Source: a bacterium | GTDB lineage: Bacteria > Verrucomicrobiota > Kiritimatiellia > UBA8416 | Direction: 5' to 3' | Assembly: GCA_020048935.1 (NCBI GenBank) | Contig: JAIFLS010000212.1 | Span: forward strand, 1 to 12,903 | DNA: 12,903 nucleotides | Part shown: positions 1 through 6,307 of the stretch, piece after piece | How the letters are laid out: each line of letters begins with the position of its first letter | How positions within the stretch are numbered: the first letter of the stretch is position 1 | Made by a program: the position numbers and the translations under genes | The notes under the pieces: generated by a model | Seen by the model: only the letters and a program-made list of their open reading frames with translations | Told to the model about the DNA's origin: nothing | The model's database searches: none

Positions 1-1
1 T

Positions 2-112
2 CCGAAGAAGTTTCATAAAAAGGACGCGGGGCTGGCCAGCATATTGCAAAATGTGTTACGCGCAAAGGCCGATGGTGTGTTGAGTCAATGCATTGGAGGA
101 TCGGAAGAATGA
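2..112 (+). CDS. C-terminal tail of an upstream gene, product unknown
   Basis: An open frame enters from the left edge and ends at TGA 110-112, giving about 36 residues that include FHKKDAGLASILQNVLRAKA. The stop overlaps the ATG of the next gene (ATGA at 109-112), as at several other junctions in this cluster, which is the main reason to take the frame as coding. The short amphipathic, Lys/Ala-rich tail could end a glycosyltransferase, but no diagnostic motif is visible. The other two forward frames are closed at 16-18 and 81-83. The function is unknown. Confidence 0.5.
   Translation, partial: PKKFHKKDAGLASILQNVLRAKADGVLSQCIGGSEE
95..100 (+). promoter_or_regulatory. Shine-Dalgarno site that sets the first GT2 start
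   Basis: GGAGGA lies 8 bases before ATG 109. An in-frame ATG at 88 lies upstream of this site and has no comparable signal, so translation most likely begins at 109. There the protein opens directly with the first GT2 beta strand (MSISKISVVMGVYNG). Confidence 0.7.
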
Positions 113-1107
113 GTATTTCGAAAATCTCCGTGGTCATGGGTGTCTATAATGGTGCTGGGCGTTTAGCCGAGACCATTGAGAGCGTGCTGCGTCAGACGGC
201 TGCGGACTTTGAGTTCATTATCGTCAACGATGGTTCGACGGATACGCAGGTCGGTACGATTCTAACGGATTATGCCCGTCGAGATTCCAGGATCAAGGTG
301 ATCTGTAAATCGAACGAGGGATTGACTCGTGCGCTGATCGATGGGTGTGCTGCGGCCAAGGGGAAGTTTATCGCCAGGATGGATAATGGCGATGTGATGC
401 TGCCCAATCGGCTTGAAAAACAACGGGCGGTTTTAGATGCCTATCCTGAAGCCGTTCTGGTGACCTGCTGGACCGAGTACTGCGGTCCCGACTGGGAGCC
501 TCTTTACACGGTACGCAATATCCCGCCTGAAGGCAGCTCAGAAAAGATTGGCTGGGTGCTGCCATTTCCTGATGATGGAGACAACCGCGAGCGACTGCTG
601 GGACCGACTTCACACCCTTCTGTAATGATGCGGACTGAAGCCTATAGGAAAGCTGGAGGATATCGTGCACAGTTCTACTATGGGCAGGATTGGGATTTGT
701 GGTACAGGCTTGCCGATATTGGTAGGTTTGCCGGTGTCCAGGAAGCGCTTTACCGCTGCCGGATTTTCCCGGATGGTATCTCGATGGGTAATGCAGAGCG
801 ACAGCGACAGATACATGCATGCTCGCGGGGGGCGTTTCTGGCGAGAAGACGGGGAGAGGATGAATCCCCGTTCCTTGTAAGCGCGGCATCAATTCTGCCT
901 TGCGTGAAGAATGATAATCGGCGTGAAAAGAAGACATTGCCAGCGTCTCAAGTAGCCAACGGCTATTACTTCATCGGCGAGACGTTGCGGCTCAACCGGG
1001 ATCAGCGCTGCAGGGGATATTTCTGGCAGGCACTCAGGCGATCCCCTTGTGACCTACGATGTTGGGTTCGGTTGGGACAATCCATTTCTATAGGCAAGGG
1101 CGCGTAA
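109..1107 (+). CDS. GT2 family glycosyltransferase
   Basis: This is a predicted cytoplasmic inverting GT-A transferase of family GT2 that adds a sugar from a nucleotide-sugar donor to the lipid-linked glycan. Of 332 residues, the first strand and loop (SVVMGVYNG, about residues 7-15) and the nucleotide-binding VNDGST (39-44) are canonical. The metal-binding region reads ARMDNGD (residues 89-95) where many relatives have ARMDADD, so it belongs to the DxGD-type variant. QDWDLWYRL near 193-201 is the usual acceptor-side motif ((E/Q)DxDLW). The start at ATG 109 is chosen from the GGAGGA site; an in-frame ATG at 88 is less likely. The stop TAA overlaps the next ATG (TAATG at 1105-1109), suggesting translational coupling. 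The last 80 or so residues are basic and match no domain I recognise. The family call is secure; donor and linkage cannot be read from the sequence. Confidence 0.9.
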   Translation: MSISKISVVMGVYNGAGRLAETIESVLRQTAADFEFIIVNDGSTDTQVGTILTDYARRDSRIKVICKSNEGLTRALIDGCAAAKGKFIARMDNGDVMLPNRLEKQRAVLDAYPEAVLVTCWTEYCGPDWEPLYTVRNIPPEGSSEKIGWVLPFPDDGDNRERLLGPTSHPSVMMRTEAYRKAGGYRAQFYYGQDWDLWYRLADIGRFAGVQEALYRCRIFPDGISMGNAERQRQIHACSRGAFLARRRGEDESPFLVSAASILPCVKNDNRREKKTLPASQVANGYYFIGETLRLNRDQRCRGYFWQALRRSPCDLRCWVRLGQSISIGKGA

Positions 1108-1823
1108 TGGACGAACCCGCCAGACTGCCTTCTGGAAATCGCTTAAATGAAAATGATGCAGAGTCTGCGATCAGGCTCTCTGCAGTTATTCCAACGTATG
1201 GGCGTGATGCTGCCTTGGTCGATAGTATCCGATCCATGCTCGCACTGGCTGTGCCTGCGGATGAACTGCTGGTGATCGATCAGACGCCCGTGCATCATGC
1301 TGAAACAGAAGCCGAGCTTACCGCCTGGAATGCCGAAGGACGGATCGACTGGATTCGCCACCAGCCGCCGGGGGTGGTCGGCGCGATGAACCGGGGCCTG
1401 CGCGAGGCTAAAGGCGATATCGTGCTTTTCCTGGATGACGATATTGTGCCGCATGCAAGTCTGGTGGCGGCGCGTCTGGTGGCGGCGCACCGGCAGGCGC
1501 ATGTTGAGCATCCGGATGCTTGGGCGATCGTAGGGCAGGTAATACAACCGGAAGATGCAGATGATAGGGGTGAGGGCGGAAAGCTGAAAGCTGAAATGGG
1601 AGCGGAAGTCTTGCGGGAGAGGGATGAAAGCGGAAAGCTGAAATCTGAAAAGGAAGCACAGAAGGACACAGAAAGGAAAATTGAAGACAGAAGACAGAAG
1701 ACGGATGGCAGGGATCAGAGATCAGAGGTCAGAGGTCGGGTGGATAAATGCAGACTACAGGGCATTGAATCGCAGCTTTCAGGTTTCAACCCTGGACGGA
1801 ACCCGCGTGGGTTGAGAATGTAA
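1107..1823 (+). CDS. GT2 glycosyltransferase, N-terminal part of a split gene
   Basis: ATG 1107 overlaps the previous stop and has AAGGG six bases upstream. Residues 20-150 form the N-terminal half of a GT2 fold: LSAVIPTYGRD at the first strand, ELLVIDQTP, then the metal-binding FLDDDIV near residues 108-114 and IVGQVIQPED. After about residue 152 the reading frame enters a repeat-rich insert and becomes a charged Lys/Glu/Arg-rich stretch (examples: KLKAEMGAEV, RKIEDRRQKTDGRD) with no GT2 features. It stops at TAA 1821-1823. The rest of the domain continues in another frame from 1823. In the family these halves are one protein of roughly 300 residues, so this is a gene disrupted by an insert whose net length is 2 modulo 3. 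The catalytic half might still be made, but without its acceptor-binding half activity is doubtful. A TAATG junction leaves open production of two chains. Confidence 0.8.
   Translation: MDEPARLPSGNRLNENDAESAIRLSAVIPTYGRDAALVDSIRSMLALAVPADELLVIDQTPVHHAETEAELTAWNAEGRIDWIRHQPPGVVGAMNRGLREAKGDIVLFLDDDIVPHASLVAARLVAAHRQAHVEHPDAWAIVGQVIQPEDADDRGEGGKLKAEMGAEVLRERDESGKLKSEKEAQKDTERKIEDRRQKTDGRDQRSEVRGRVDKCRLQGIESQLSGFNPGRNPRGLRM
1568..1791 (+). repeat. Composite heptamer-repeat insert inside a GT2 gene, with inverted ends
   Basis: Seen directly: 1568-1595 is four consecutive heptamers (GGGTGAG, GGCGGAA, AGCTGAA, AGCTGAA); 1637-1650 holds two more of the GCTGAAA type; 1656-1676 is a repeated CACAGAAGG/ACACAGAAAGG unit; 1685-1740 is eight heptamers in one unbroken register; and 1771-1791 is three heptamers of the first type in the opposite orientation (CGCAGCT, TTCAGGT, TTCAACC). 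The termini are therefore roughly inverted relative to each other. With these borders the insert is 224 bp, which is 2 modulo 3 and matches the frame change seen between the two GT2 halves. The right border is uncertain because TTTCAACCCTGG could also be native coding sequence (FQPW). The purine-rich strand is the coding strand and happens to carry no stop in the upstream frame. Confidence 0.75.
1685..1740 (+). repeat. Eight tandem heptamers in continuous 7-bp register
   Basis: The units read AGACAGA, AGACAGA, AGACGGA, TGGCAGG, GATCAGA, GATCAGA, GGTCAGA, GGTCGGG. All fit a loose NNNC(A/G)G(A/G) pattern, so two repeat types (AGACAGA and GATCAGA/GGTCAGA) are joined without breaking register. 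This part of the insert has no counterpart in the other two repeat-bearing genes of the window. It is too short-period and spacer-free to be CRISPR. Confidence 0.85.
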
Positions 1824-2278
1824 TGGCGGGAAATCTCTCGGTTATACGTGACAAGGCACTCGGTATCGGCGGGTTTGACGAGAACTTTATTCCTCCGGTG
1901 TCCTACCGCTTTGAAACCGAATTCGCAAAGCGCATCATTGCCGCAGGGGGTCGAATACGGTTTGAGCCTGCAGCGTCGATCCGGCATTTGCGGGCGGCCC
2001 ATGGCGGCACACGGTCGTTAGGTAGCCATCTGGCCAGCGCCTCCCCTTTGCACGGAGTGGGTGACTATTACTATGCGCTGCGCTGCGGAAAGGGTCTCGA
2101 GCGTGTTTGCTACATGCTGCGCCGCCCCTTCCGGGAGGTATGTACCAAGTTCCACTTACGGCATCCCTGGTGGATCCCGCTCAAGTTTATCGGCGAACTG
2201 CGGGCTCTGGTGCTGGCCTTGCGCCTGCATAGGAAGAGACTCAGACCACGGTCACTGATTCAGTTTGGGGTGCATTGA
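1823..2278 (+). CDS. GT2 glycosyltransferase, C-terminal part of a split gene
   Basis: This 151-residue frame begins at ATG 1823, overlapping the stop of the N-terminal part. It starts with MAGNLSVIRDKALGIGGFDE, the conserved segment that in related GT2 enzymes follows a WVEN-type motif. It continues with SYRFETEFAKRIIAAGGRI and EPAASIRHL, the acceptor-side and C-terminal features of the same family. The same frame reads FQPWTEPAWVENV just upstream of the ATG and is open back to a TGA at 1766-1768. The family match therefore begins before the nominal start, which shows this is the continuation of the upstream half and not an independent gene. No strong Shine-Dalgarno precedes ATG 1823, so expression would depend on reinitiation at TAATG. 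The stop overlaps the next start (TGATG at 2276-2280). Confidence 0.8.
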   Translation: MAGNLSVIRDKALGIGGFDENFIPPVSYRFETEFAKRIIAAGGRIRFEPAASIRHLRAAHGGTRSLGSHLASASPLHGVGDYYYALRCGKGLERVCYMLRRPFREVCTKFHLRHPWWIPLKFIGELRALVLALRLHRKRLRPRSLIQFGVH

Positions 2279-3069
2279 TGCTGTTCTTCGTCATACCGTT
2301 GCGCGATTCCAGCACCACCTCCGACTGGCCCGGCGTTTGCCGCCTGCTGGAGCGCACCTTGGCTTCGGCGTGCGGACAGATCCACGATGATTTCCGGGTT
2401 TTGGTCGTTTGCCATAGCAATCCAGAAGGTGTCCATATTCCAGATCGCTGCGAATTTCTCAATGTTTCATTTCCACCACCATCCCTGCATCCTGACGAAG
2501 GCGGGGAAGTCCGCTTATTTCGCATGCATTCCGACAAGGGACGCAAGTTGTTGCGCGGTCTGGAGCGGGCTCGTTGCGTTCCGGATTCCTACGTGATGTT
2601 TCTTGATGCGGACGATCTCGTGAGCAATCGCCTATCTGGTTTCGTTTCAGAAAATGCAGGCGCGAACGGATGGTTTATCGAACGCGGTTACCGGATGGAT
2701 GAGAATCTTCAACATGTGATGTTTTGGAGGCACCGTTTCTATGAGGAGTGCGGGTCTAGCTACCTGATCCGCTCAAGTCTGGCCCCGTTCCCTGAACGCT
2801 TGGATGATACGCTTGATTTGTCAGATTATTTTGTCCGGCGGTATGTGGGGCACGCCTATGTTCGAGAGGACTTGGCAAAGCGAGGAACTCCTCTTGACGC
2901 ACTGCCGTTTTATGGTGCTGTGTATTCTTTCAACAGCCAGAACTTCTATGCAAGCGAATATCGGCGTGCCGATTCACCGTGGAGGAATATGGCTCGCTTG
3001 GTGTTCAAAGGGCGGTGGGTAACATCGGCATTGCGCCGGGAGTTTGGCATCCAACCTCTGCGGGATTGA
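2278..3069 (+). CDS. GT-A-fold glycosyltransferase
   Basis: This predicted transferase of 263 residues opens with a hydrophobic strand (FFVIPLRDSS) and has a clear metal and nucleotide site, MFLDADDLV, with Asp at 110, 112 and 113. The region before it (RMHSDKGRKLLRGLERAR) resembles the helix that precedes the DxD in GT2-like enzymes. The C-terminal half (residues 130-263) has SSYLIRSSLAP and a basic end, and no transmembrane segment. The start is taken at ATG 2278, which overlaps the previous stop, with GGGG at 2267-2270; an in-frame TTG at 2275 is an alternative. The N-terminal loop lacks the usual (S/N)DGS motif, so it is a divergent GT2 or related GT-A family. The role is inferred from the DADD motif and its place between other glycosyltransferases. 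Confidence 0.8.
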   Translation: MLFFVIPLRDSSTTSDWPGVCRLLERTLASACGQIHDDFRVLVVCHSNPEGVHIPDRCEFLNVSFPPPSLHPDEGGEVRLFRMHSDKGRKLLRGLERARCVPDSYVMFLDADDLVSNRLSGFVSENAGANGWFIERGYRMDENLQHVMFWRHRFYEECGSSYLIRSSLAPFPERLDDTLDLSDYFVRRYVGHAYVREDLAKRGTPLDALPFYGAVYSFNSQNFYASEYRRADSPWRNMARLVFKGRWVTSALRREFGIQPLRD

Positions 3070-3093
3070 CATAATTGATTCAGGAACGGTAAT
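3066..3093 (+). promoter_or_regulatory. Possible internal promoter before the methyltransferase gene
   Basis: TTGACA at 3066-3071 is an exact match to the sigma-70 -35 consensus and overlaps the preceding stop codon. GGTAAT at 3088-3093, after a 16-base spacer, matches four of six bases of the -10 consensus. Transcription would start near 3100, leaving only about ten bases before ATG 3111 and barely room for the GGGAG ribosome site, which weakens the case. It falls in one of only two gaps in the cluster. Confidence 0.2.
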
Positions 3094-3110
3094 AGAAAAG
3101 GGAGATAAGA

Positions 3111-3776
3111 ATGAAGATGCAAACAAGAGCGCGGATAAAACAATTCATCGCGGTTCGTCCTGTCCTGCGCAGCCTTTATGGGGCAGCCCTGGTCTTGCGG
3201 TGGCGCAAGGAGTTCGAACGGATCGGATTTGTCGAGAGCCAGTTGCGGGGTGAATCCATAGACAGGTTCGGCATGCCTTTGCCTTGGCTGTCACCTTCGG
3301 TCCTGGGGTTGCTTGAAGCGCATGTGCCCGCCGGATTGTCGATCCTGGAATACGGGAGCGGGAATTCTACGTTGTGGTGGAGCAAGCGTGCGTCCCGCGT
3401 CGTAGCGGTGGAACATGACTCGGAATTCCACGCTCGCCTTGCTTCCCGCTTACCCGGCAACGTGGTCAGCATATTGGCTCCAGACTCACCAGATGGAGTC
3501 TATGAACAAGCACCCGCCCGTTTCGGACGCGTATTTGATGTTATTGTCATTGATGGGGCAAGGAGGGTGGAGTGTGCATGTGCTTGCTTGGCATTTCTCA
3601 ATCCTCAAGGTGTCATCATTTTCGACAATGCAGATCGAAAGGATGTGAAGCCTGGCCTTGAATATCTACGGAAGCAAGGATTCCGTTCGATAGAGATTCC
3701 TGGTTTCTGTTCGCTTATTACCTGGTCCAATACAACGGCCATTTTCTATCGCGATGGGAATTGCCTAGGACTCTGA
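3111..3776 (+). CDS. Class I SAM-dependent methyltransferase
   Basis: This is a 221-residue cytoplasmic protein with a Rossmann-type methyltransferase core. Motif I is ILEYGSGNSTLWWSKRA (EYGSGNST at residues 80-87), followed by the acidic end of strand 2, VVAVEHDSEF (about 98-107). FDVIVIDGAR (about 143-152) and GVIIFDNADR resemble the strand 4 and 5 motifs of the FkbM and Methyltransf_24 style families. GGGAG lies just upstream of ATG 3111. In a polysaccharide cluster it most likely O-methylates a sugar of the repeat unit or the chain terminus, but the substrate is an inference. It is separated from its neighbours by about 41 bases before and 42 after, the loosest spacing in the window. Confidence 0.85.
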   Translation: MKMQTRARIKQFIAVRPVLRSLYGAALVLRWRKEFERIGFVESQLRGESIDRFGMPLPWLSPSVLGLLEAHVPAGLSILEYGSGNSTLWWSKRASRVVAVEHDSEFHARLASRLPGNVVSILAPDSPDGVYEQAPARFGRVFDVIVIDGARRVECACACLAFLNPQGVIIFDNADRKDVKPGLEYLRKQGFRSIEIPGFCSLITWSNTTAIFYRDGNCLGL

Positions 3777-3818
3777 GTTTGCTCATGGGTGTAATAATTC
3801 ATATTCAATCGAAAAAGA

Positions 3819-4319
3819 ATGAGCTATAAGGCCAGCCCGTATCGCCTTGTTGCGATAGAAACCCATCCGATCCAGTACAAGGCGCCGTTGTTCCGGCGGC
3901 TGGCTCTGGAACCGGGACTGGACTTCCGTGTTGCGTATGCCATGCTCCCGGATGCCGACCAGCAAGGGGCGGGTTTTGGCGTGCCGTTCGCCTGGGATAC
4001 CCCGCTGCTCGAAGGCTATCCCTATACGGTTCTGAAAAATGTCGCCCGGAATCCGGGAGTCACCCGGTTCAACGGTTGTGATACGCCGGAATTATATGAT
4101 TTTCTGAAACGGGGAAGACCGGATGCCGTCCTGGTGAACGGCTGGGTCGTGAAGGCTTGCCTACAGGCGCTGTGGGCGTGCAGGCGGTTAGGCATCCCCT
4201 GCATGGTCCGCGGGGAGGCCAACCTGCTGCGACCCCGTGCGTGGTGGAAACATGTGTTGCATCGGCTGCTGCTCTCCCAATACAGCGCTTATCTGGCAAT
4301 CGGCAAACTGCGTGGATAA
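3819..4319 (+). CDS. GT4 fragment: N-terminal domain
   Basis: This 166-residue open frame holds the acceptor-side Rossmann domain of the broken GT4: IETHPIQYKAPLFRRLA at residues 13-29, a DTPELYDFLKRGRPDAVLVN segment, then GIPCMVRGEANLLRPRAWWK and SQYSAYLAIGK. After GK (about 4307) only LRG and a TAA follow. The family normally continues into a short linker before the donor domain, so the true homology ends there. Confidence 0.65.
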   Translation: MSYKASPYRLVAIETHPIQYKAPLFRRLALEPGLDFRVAYAMLPDADQQGAGFGVPFAWDTPLLEGYPYTVLKNVARNPGVTRFNGCDTPELYDFLKRGRPDAVLVNGWVVKACLQALWACRRLGIPCMVRGEANLLRPRAWWKHVLHRLLLSQYSAYLAIGKLRG

Positions 4320-4743
4320 CGTTTGGTTTGCAGCAGAGGCTGCCAAACGTTCCGGTCGGCGACCCGAATTGCGCGACCGTTTCGGTATTCCGAGGGATGC
4401 GGTGGTCTTTCTCTTCTGTGGTAAATTGGAGTCTAAAAAGCATCCGATGGACGTACTGAAGGCACTGCAAACAATTTCAGCTTTCAGCTTTCAACCCTCA
4501 ACCCTCGCTCCATTTCTCCTCGTCGCCGGCGACGGTCCCTTGCGTGCCGAATGCGAAACCTTTGCCGCTGCTCATAATCTTCCGGTACGGTTTACCGGCT
4601 TTTTAAATCAGTCCTCGCTACCGGATGCCTATGCCGCCGCCGACGTGCTGATGCTGCCGTCCGACGCAGGCGAAACCTGGGGGCTCGTGGTGAACGAGGC
4701 GATGGCCTCCGGCGTACGGCTGGCAGTTATAAGGATCTGGTGA
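4237..4743 (+). CDS. GT4 fragment: donor-binding domain
   Basis: Family similarity begins at CVDNVWFAAEAAKR (from 4309); the ATG at 4237 is only the first start in this frame, and the residues before CVDN are not GT4-like. Recognisable features are FGIPRDAVVFLFCGKLESKK with the donor-phosphate Lys, LLVAGDGPLRAE, VRFTGFLNQ, and SDAGETWGLVVNEAMASG with the E-x7-E motif. Residues encoded by 4476-4510 (SAFSFQPSTLA) come from the repeat insert and lie in the loop before the LLVAGDGP strand. The frame ends at 4743 in a non-homologous tail (VRLAVIRIW). Confidence 0.65.
   Translation: MRGGNMCCIGCCSPNTALIWQSANCVDNVWFAAEAAKRSGRRPELRDRFGIPRDAVVFLFCGKLESKKHPMDVLKALQTISAFSFQPSTLAPFLLVAGDGPLRAECETFAAAHNLPVRFTGFLNQSSLPDAYAAADVLMLPSDAGETWGLVVNEAMASGVRLAVIRIW
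4476..4510 (-). repeat. Heptamer-repeat insert in the GT4 gene, reverse orientation
   Basis: Read on the minus strand this is five heptamers: GAGCGAG, GGTTGAG, GGTTGAA, AGCTGAA, AGCTGAA. The order (G-rich units, then two AGCTGAA) matches the left end of the insert at 1568-1595, but in the opposite orientation to the host gene. It keeps the local frame and encodes a short Ser/Phe/Gln/Pro loop. At 35 bp it is not itself a multiple of three, so it must have replaced or come with a few flanking bases. Confidence 0.8.
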
Positions 4744-4958
4744 TCGAGGGCGAGACCGGATATGCTTTTGATTGCGGTAATACGGATGCATTAGCAGGGC
4801 TTTTGAACCACTACCGCATAAACGCGGCAGATGCCGCCCTGCACGGCGCGAATGCCGCTAGGCATATTCAGGATTACAGCATCGCCAAAACAGCGGAAGG
4901 TATAATGGATGCTTTACGGCAAATGCTGAAACGGGATTCGGAGGATCTGGCATGCTGA
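4740..4958 (+). CDS. GT4 fragment: C-terminal helices
   Basis: Homology begins upstream of the GTG at 4740, with GSYKDLVIEGETGYAFDCGN readable from 4722 in this frame. It continues through TDALAGLLNHY to a helical end (DYSIAKTAEGIMDALRQMLK). This is the standard tail of GT4 enzymes, lacking only the residues lost at the second break. The stop overlaps the start of the polymerase gene by seven bases, so this end of the gene still carries the next ribosome site. Confidence 0.6.
   Translation: MIEGETGYAFDCGNTDALAGLLNHYRINAADAALHGANAARHIQDYSIAKTAEGIMDALRQMLKRDSEDLAC
4940..4945 (+). promoter_or_regulatory. Shine-Dalgarno site for the polymerase-like gene
   Basis: GGAGGA sits six bases before ATG 4952, inside the end of the broken GT4 gene. 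It suggests the polymerase-like gene can be translated well even if ribosomes stop early in the frameshifted gene upstream. Confidence 0.7.
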
Positions 4959-6307
4959 TGTTGATGGTCGCATTGATCGCTGTCGGATGCCTTCTGGCCT
5001 GGAGCGACTGGCGCCGCGGAATCGCCATGGCCATCCTGATCGCGATGATTCAGGATCCGCTGCGCAAGATCATACCAGGAACGCCAGCTATTTTGACTAT
5101 GGCCTCCCTGCCGGTATGGCTCGTCGCCGCTGCCGCAGCCATTGCGGAACGGCGCAGCAGCATTCAGTGGTTTTTCGGCACCTTTCCGGTACTGGCGAAA
5201 TGGCTCCAGATATTTGGCTTCTATTTGATTATTCCCGCAGCACTTTCTTTATCGTACGGAAAGAATTCATGGCAGATCACGCTGCTGGGGGCCTTCGTCT
5301 ACGCCTCCACGTTTGTCCTGGTCATGACCGGATGGGCTCTGCCGAAACGACGCCAAGCCGCGCTCTCGCTTGTGATGTTCTACATCCTCTGTGGATCGGT
5401 GTTCCTGATCGGAGGTCCTCTGGAATATTTTGGGTGGTCTGCAAAGTGGAAGACAATTGGAACAGAAGCTCTGGGGCATTTCTGGATGACGAATCGCATG
5501 GGCGGGACCATGGCGATGCTGTCCGGTTTTTTCCGCAGTCCGGATATCATGGGCTGGCATGCCGTGATGGTGTTCATGTTCTCGGTGATCATGGCCACGC
5601 GCAGCCGCGGCGCGATGCGTTATTTCTGGATCGCGACCGGTATCTGGGCATTCCTGAACCTGTGGCTTTGCGGCCGGCGGAAGATGCTATCCATGATTCC
5701 GTTCTTTTTTGGAAGCTATTTACTGCTGATCTTCAAGTTCCAGACCACCCGCCGGATCTTCTCGCTTCTCGGCATTCTGCTTATCCTGATGGGGATCGGT
5801 TGGAATGCTGTTGATGCATTCTATAGGAATGACAAGGTCAATGCATTCTACCTCACAACCTTCGATGAATGGGATGAGAGGGTTTCGCAAGAAGTCTATG
5901 GCTCTGTCATCGTAACAATTCAACAGGCTGGTTTCTGGGGCTATGGTCTGGGGATGTCGCAGCAGGGAATTCACAATATCAACGCCGAGAAACCGAGGGT
6001 ATGGCAGGAGAGCGGGCCAACAAAGTTATTTGCGGAGCTTGGCGTGCCGGGTGCCGTCCTGTTCATGCTCCTTGGTTTTGCGTTTCTTCGTACAGGATAT
6101 GAGGTGATACGGGCAAACAGACGGACCGAACATATTTATCTGCTTTCCGGCTTGTTTTCCATCCTGATTGCGAATCTGGCTTCTTCCGCGGTGTCGGGAC
6201 AGATCTTCGGAGACCCTTTTGTTACACTCTTCCTCGCGTTGATCATGGGGTTACTGCTCTCCGGCGGGAATGCGGATGCAGAATGCGTAACCGAGGTGCT
6301 TCCTTGA
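4952..6307 (+). CDS. O-antigen polymerase/ligase-like membrane protein
   Basis: This 451-residue polytopic inner-membrane protein has about 12 hydrophobic segments; the first starts at residue 1 (LMLMVALIAVGCLLAW). A long hydrophilic loop spans about residues 290-360 (from FYRNDKVNAFYLTTFDEWDE to QESGPTKLFAELGVPG), followed by the last two or three membrane spans. A large loop late in the protein is typical of Wzy polymerases and WaaL-like ligases. LCGRRKMLSM before a membrane span and GYGLGMSQQG in the loop look like features of exopolysaccharide polymerase relatives. It probably polymerises repeat units or ligates the finished chain on the periplasmic side. These families are recognised by topology more than by sequence, so polymerase versus ligase cannot be settled. 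The ATG 4952 start is supported by the GGAGGA site. Confidence 0.75.
   Translation: MLMLMVALIAVGCLLAWSDWRRGIAMAILIAMIQDPLRKIIPGTPAILTMASLPVWLVAAAAAIAERRSSIQWFFGTFPVLAKWLQIFGFYLIIPAALSLSYGKNSWQITLLGAFVYASTFVLVMTGWALPKRRQAALSLVMFYILCGSVFLIGGPLEYFGWSAKWKTIGTEALGHFWMTNRMGGTMAMLSGFFRSPDIMGWHAVMVFMFSVIMATRSRGAMRYFWIATGIWAFLNLWLCGRRKMLSMIPFFFGSYLLLIFKFQTTRRIFSLLGILLILMGIGWNAVDAFYRNDKVNAFYLTTFDEWDERVSQEVYGSVIVTIQQAGFWGYGLGMSQQGIHNINAEKPRVWQESGPTKLFAELGVPGAVLFMLLGFAFLRTGYEVIRANRRTEHIYLLSGLFSILIANLASSAVSGQIFGDPFVTLFLALIMGLLLSGGNADAECVTEVLP
6293..6298 (+). promoter_or_regulatory. Shine-Dalgarno site favouring a TTG start
   Basis: GAGGTG is five bases before TTG 6304, which overlaps the polymerase stop (TTGA at 6304-6307). 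The competing in-frame ATG at 6283 has no good ribosome site at the right distance. Confidence 0.45.

Larger units (their letters stand above)
3819..4958 (+). pseudogene. Broken GT4 glycosyltransferase gene (three fragments)
   Basis: Pieces of a single GT4 (GT-B fold) enzyme run in order through three frames (0, 1 and 0 modulo 3). The N-terminal domain has IETHPIQYKAPLFRRLA and ends in YLAIGK. The donor-binding domain then starts abruptly at CVDN in a second frame, and the C-terminal helices resume at GSYKDLVIEGETGYAF in the first frame. The segment that normally links the IGK and CVDN regions, and the residues between MASG and GSYKDL, appear to be missing. The cause is therefore two small frameshifting deletions, not single-base slips. 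Joined, the fragments give roughly 375 residues, slightly short of a usual GT4. A heptamer-repeat insert sits in frame at 4476-4510. The upstream ribosome site is weak (GAAAAAG before ATG 3819). Either the gene is decaying or the assembly has errors. Confidence 0.75.

Noticed and set aside
368..937. Minus-strand open frame of 189 codons
   Set aside because: It is fully antisense to the first GT2, with no recognisable motif or plausible ribosome site.
1568..1740. CRISPR-like array
   Set aside because: Units are 7-10 bp, contiguous and without unique spacers, and they lie inside a coding gene.
1568..1791. Phase-variable switch: gain of one heptamer would shift the frame by +1 and could rejoin the GT2 halves
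   Set aside because: The frame of the second half has a TGA at 1766-1768, downstream of the main heptamer tracts, so adding or losing units before that point cannot give an open fusion without another change.
3777..3818. Promoter in the AT-rich gap before the broken GT4 gene
   Set aside because: The best pair (TTGCTC with CATATT or TATTCA) matches the consensus poorly and has poor spacing.
4295..4745. Programmed ribosomal frameshifting in the broken GT4
   Set aside because: Conserved residues are missing at both breaks and I see no slippery heptamer with a downstream stem, so deletion explains it better.
4921..4935. 15-base match (AAATGCTGAAACGGG) shared with 10160-10174
   Set aside because: At 4921 it encodes the natural QMLKR end of a GT4 with no surrounding heptamers; probably coincidence with the GCTGAAA unit, though it reads in the same codon phase.
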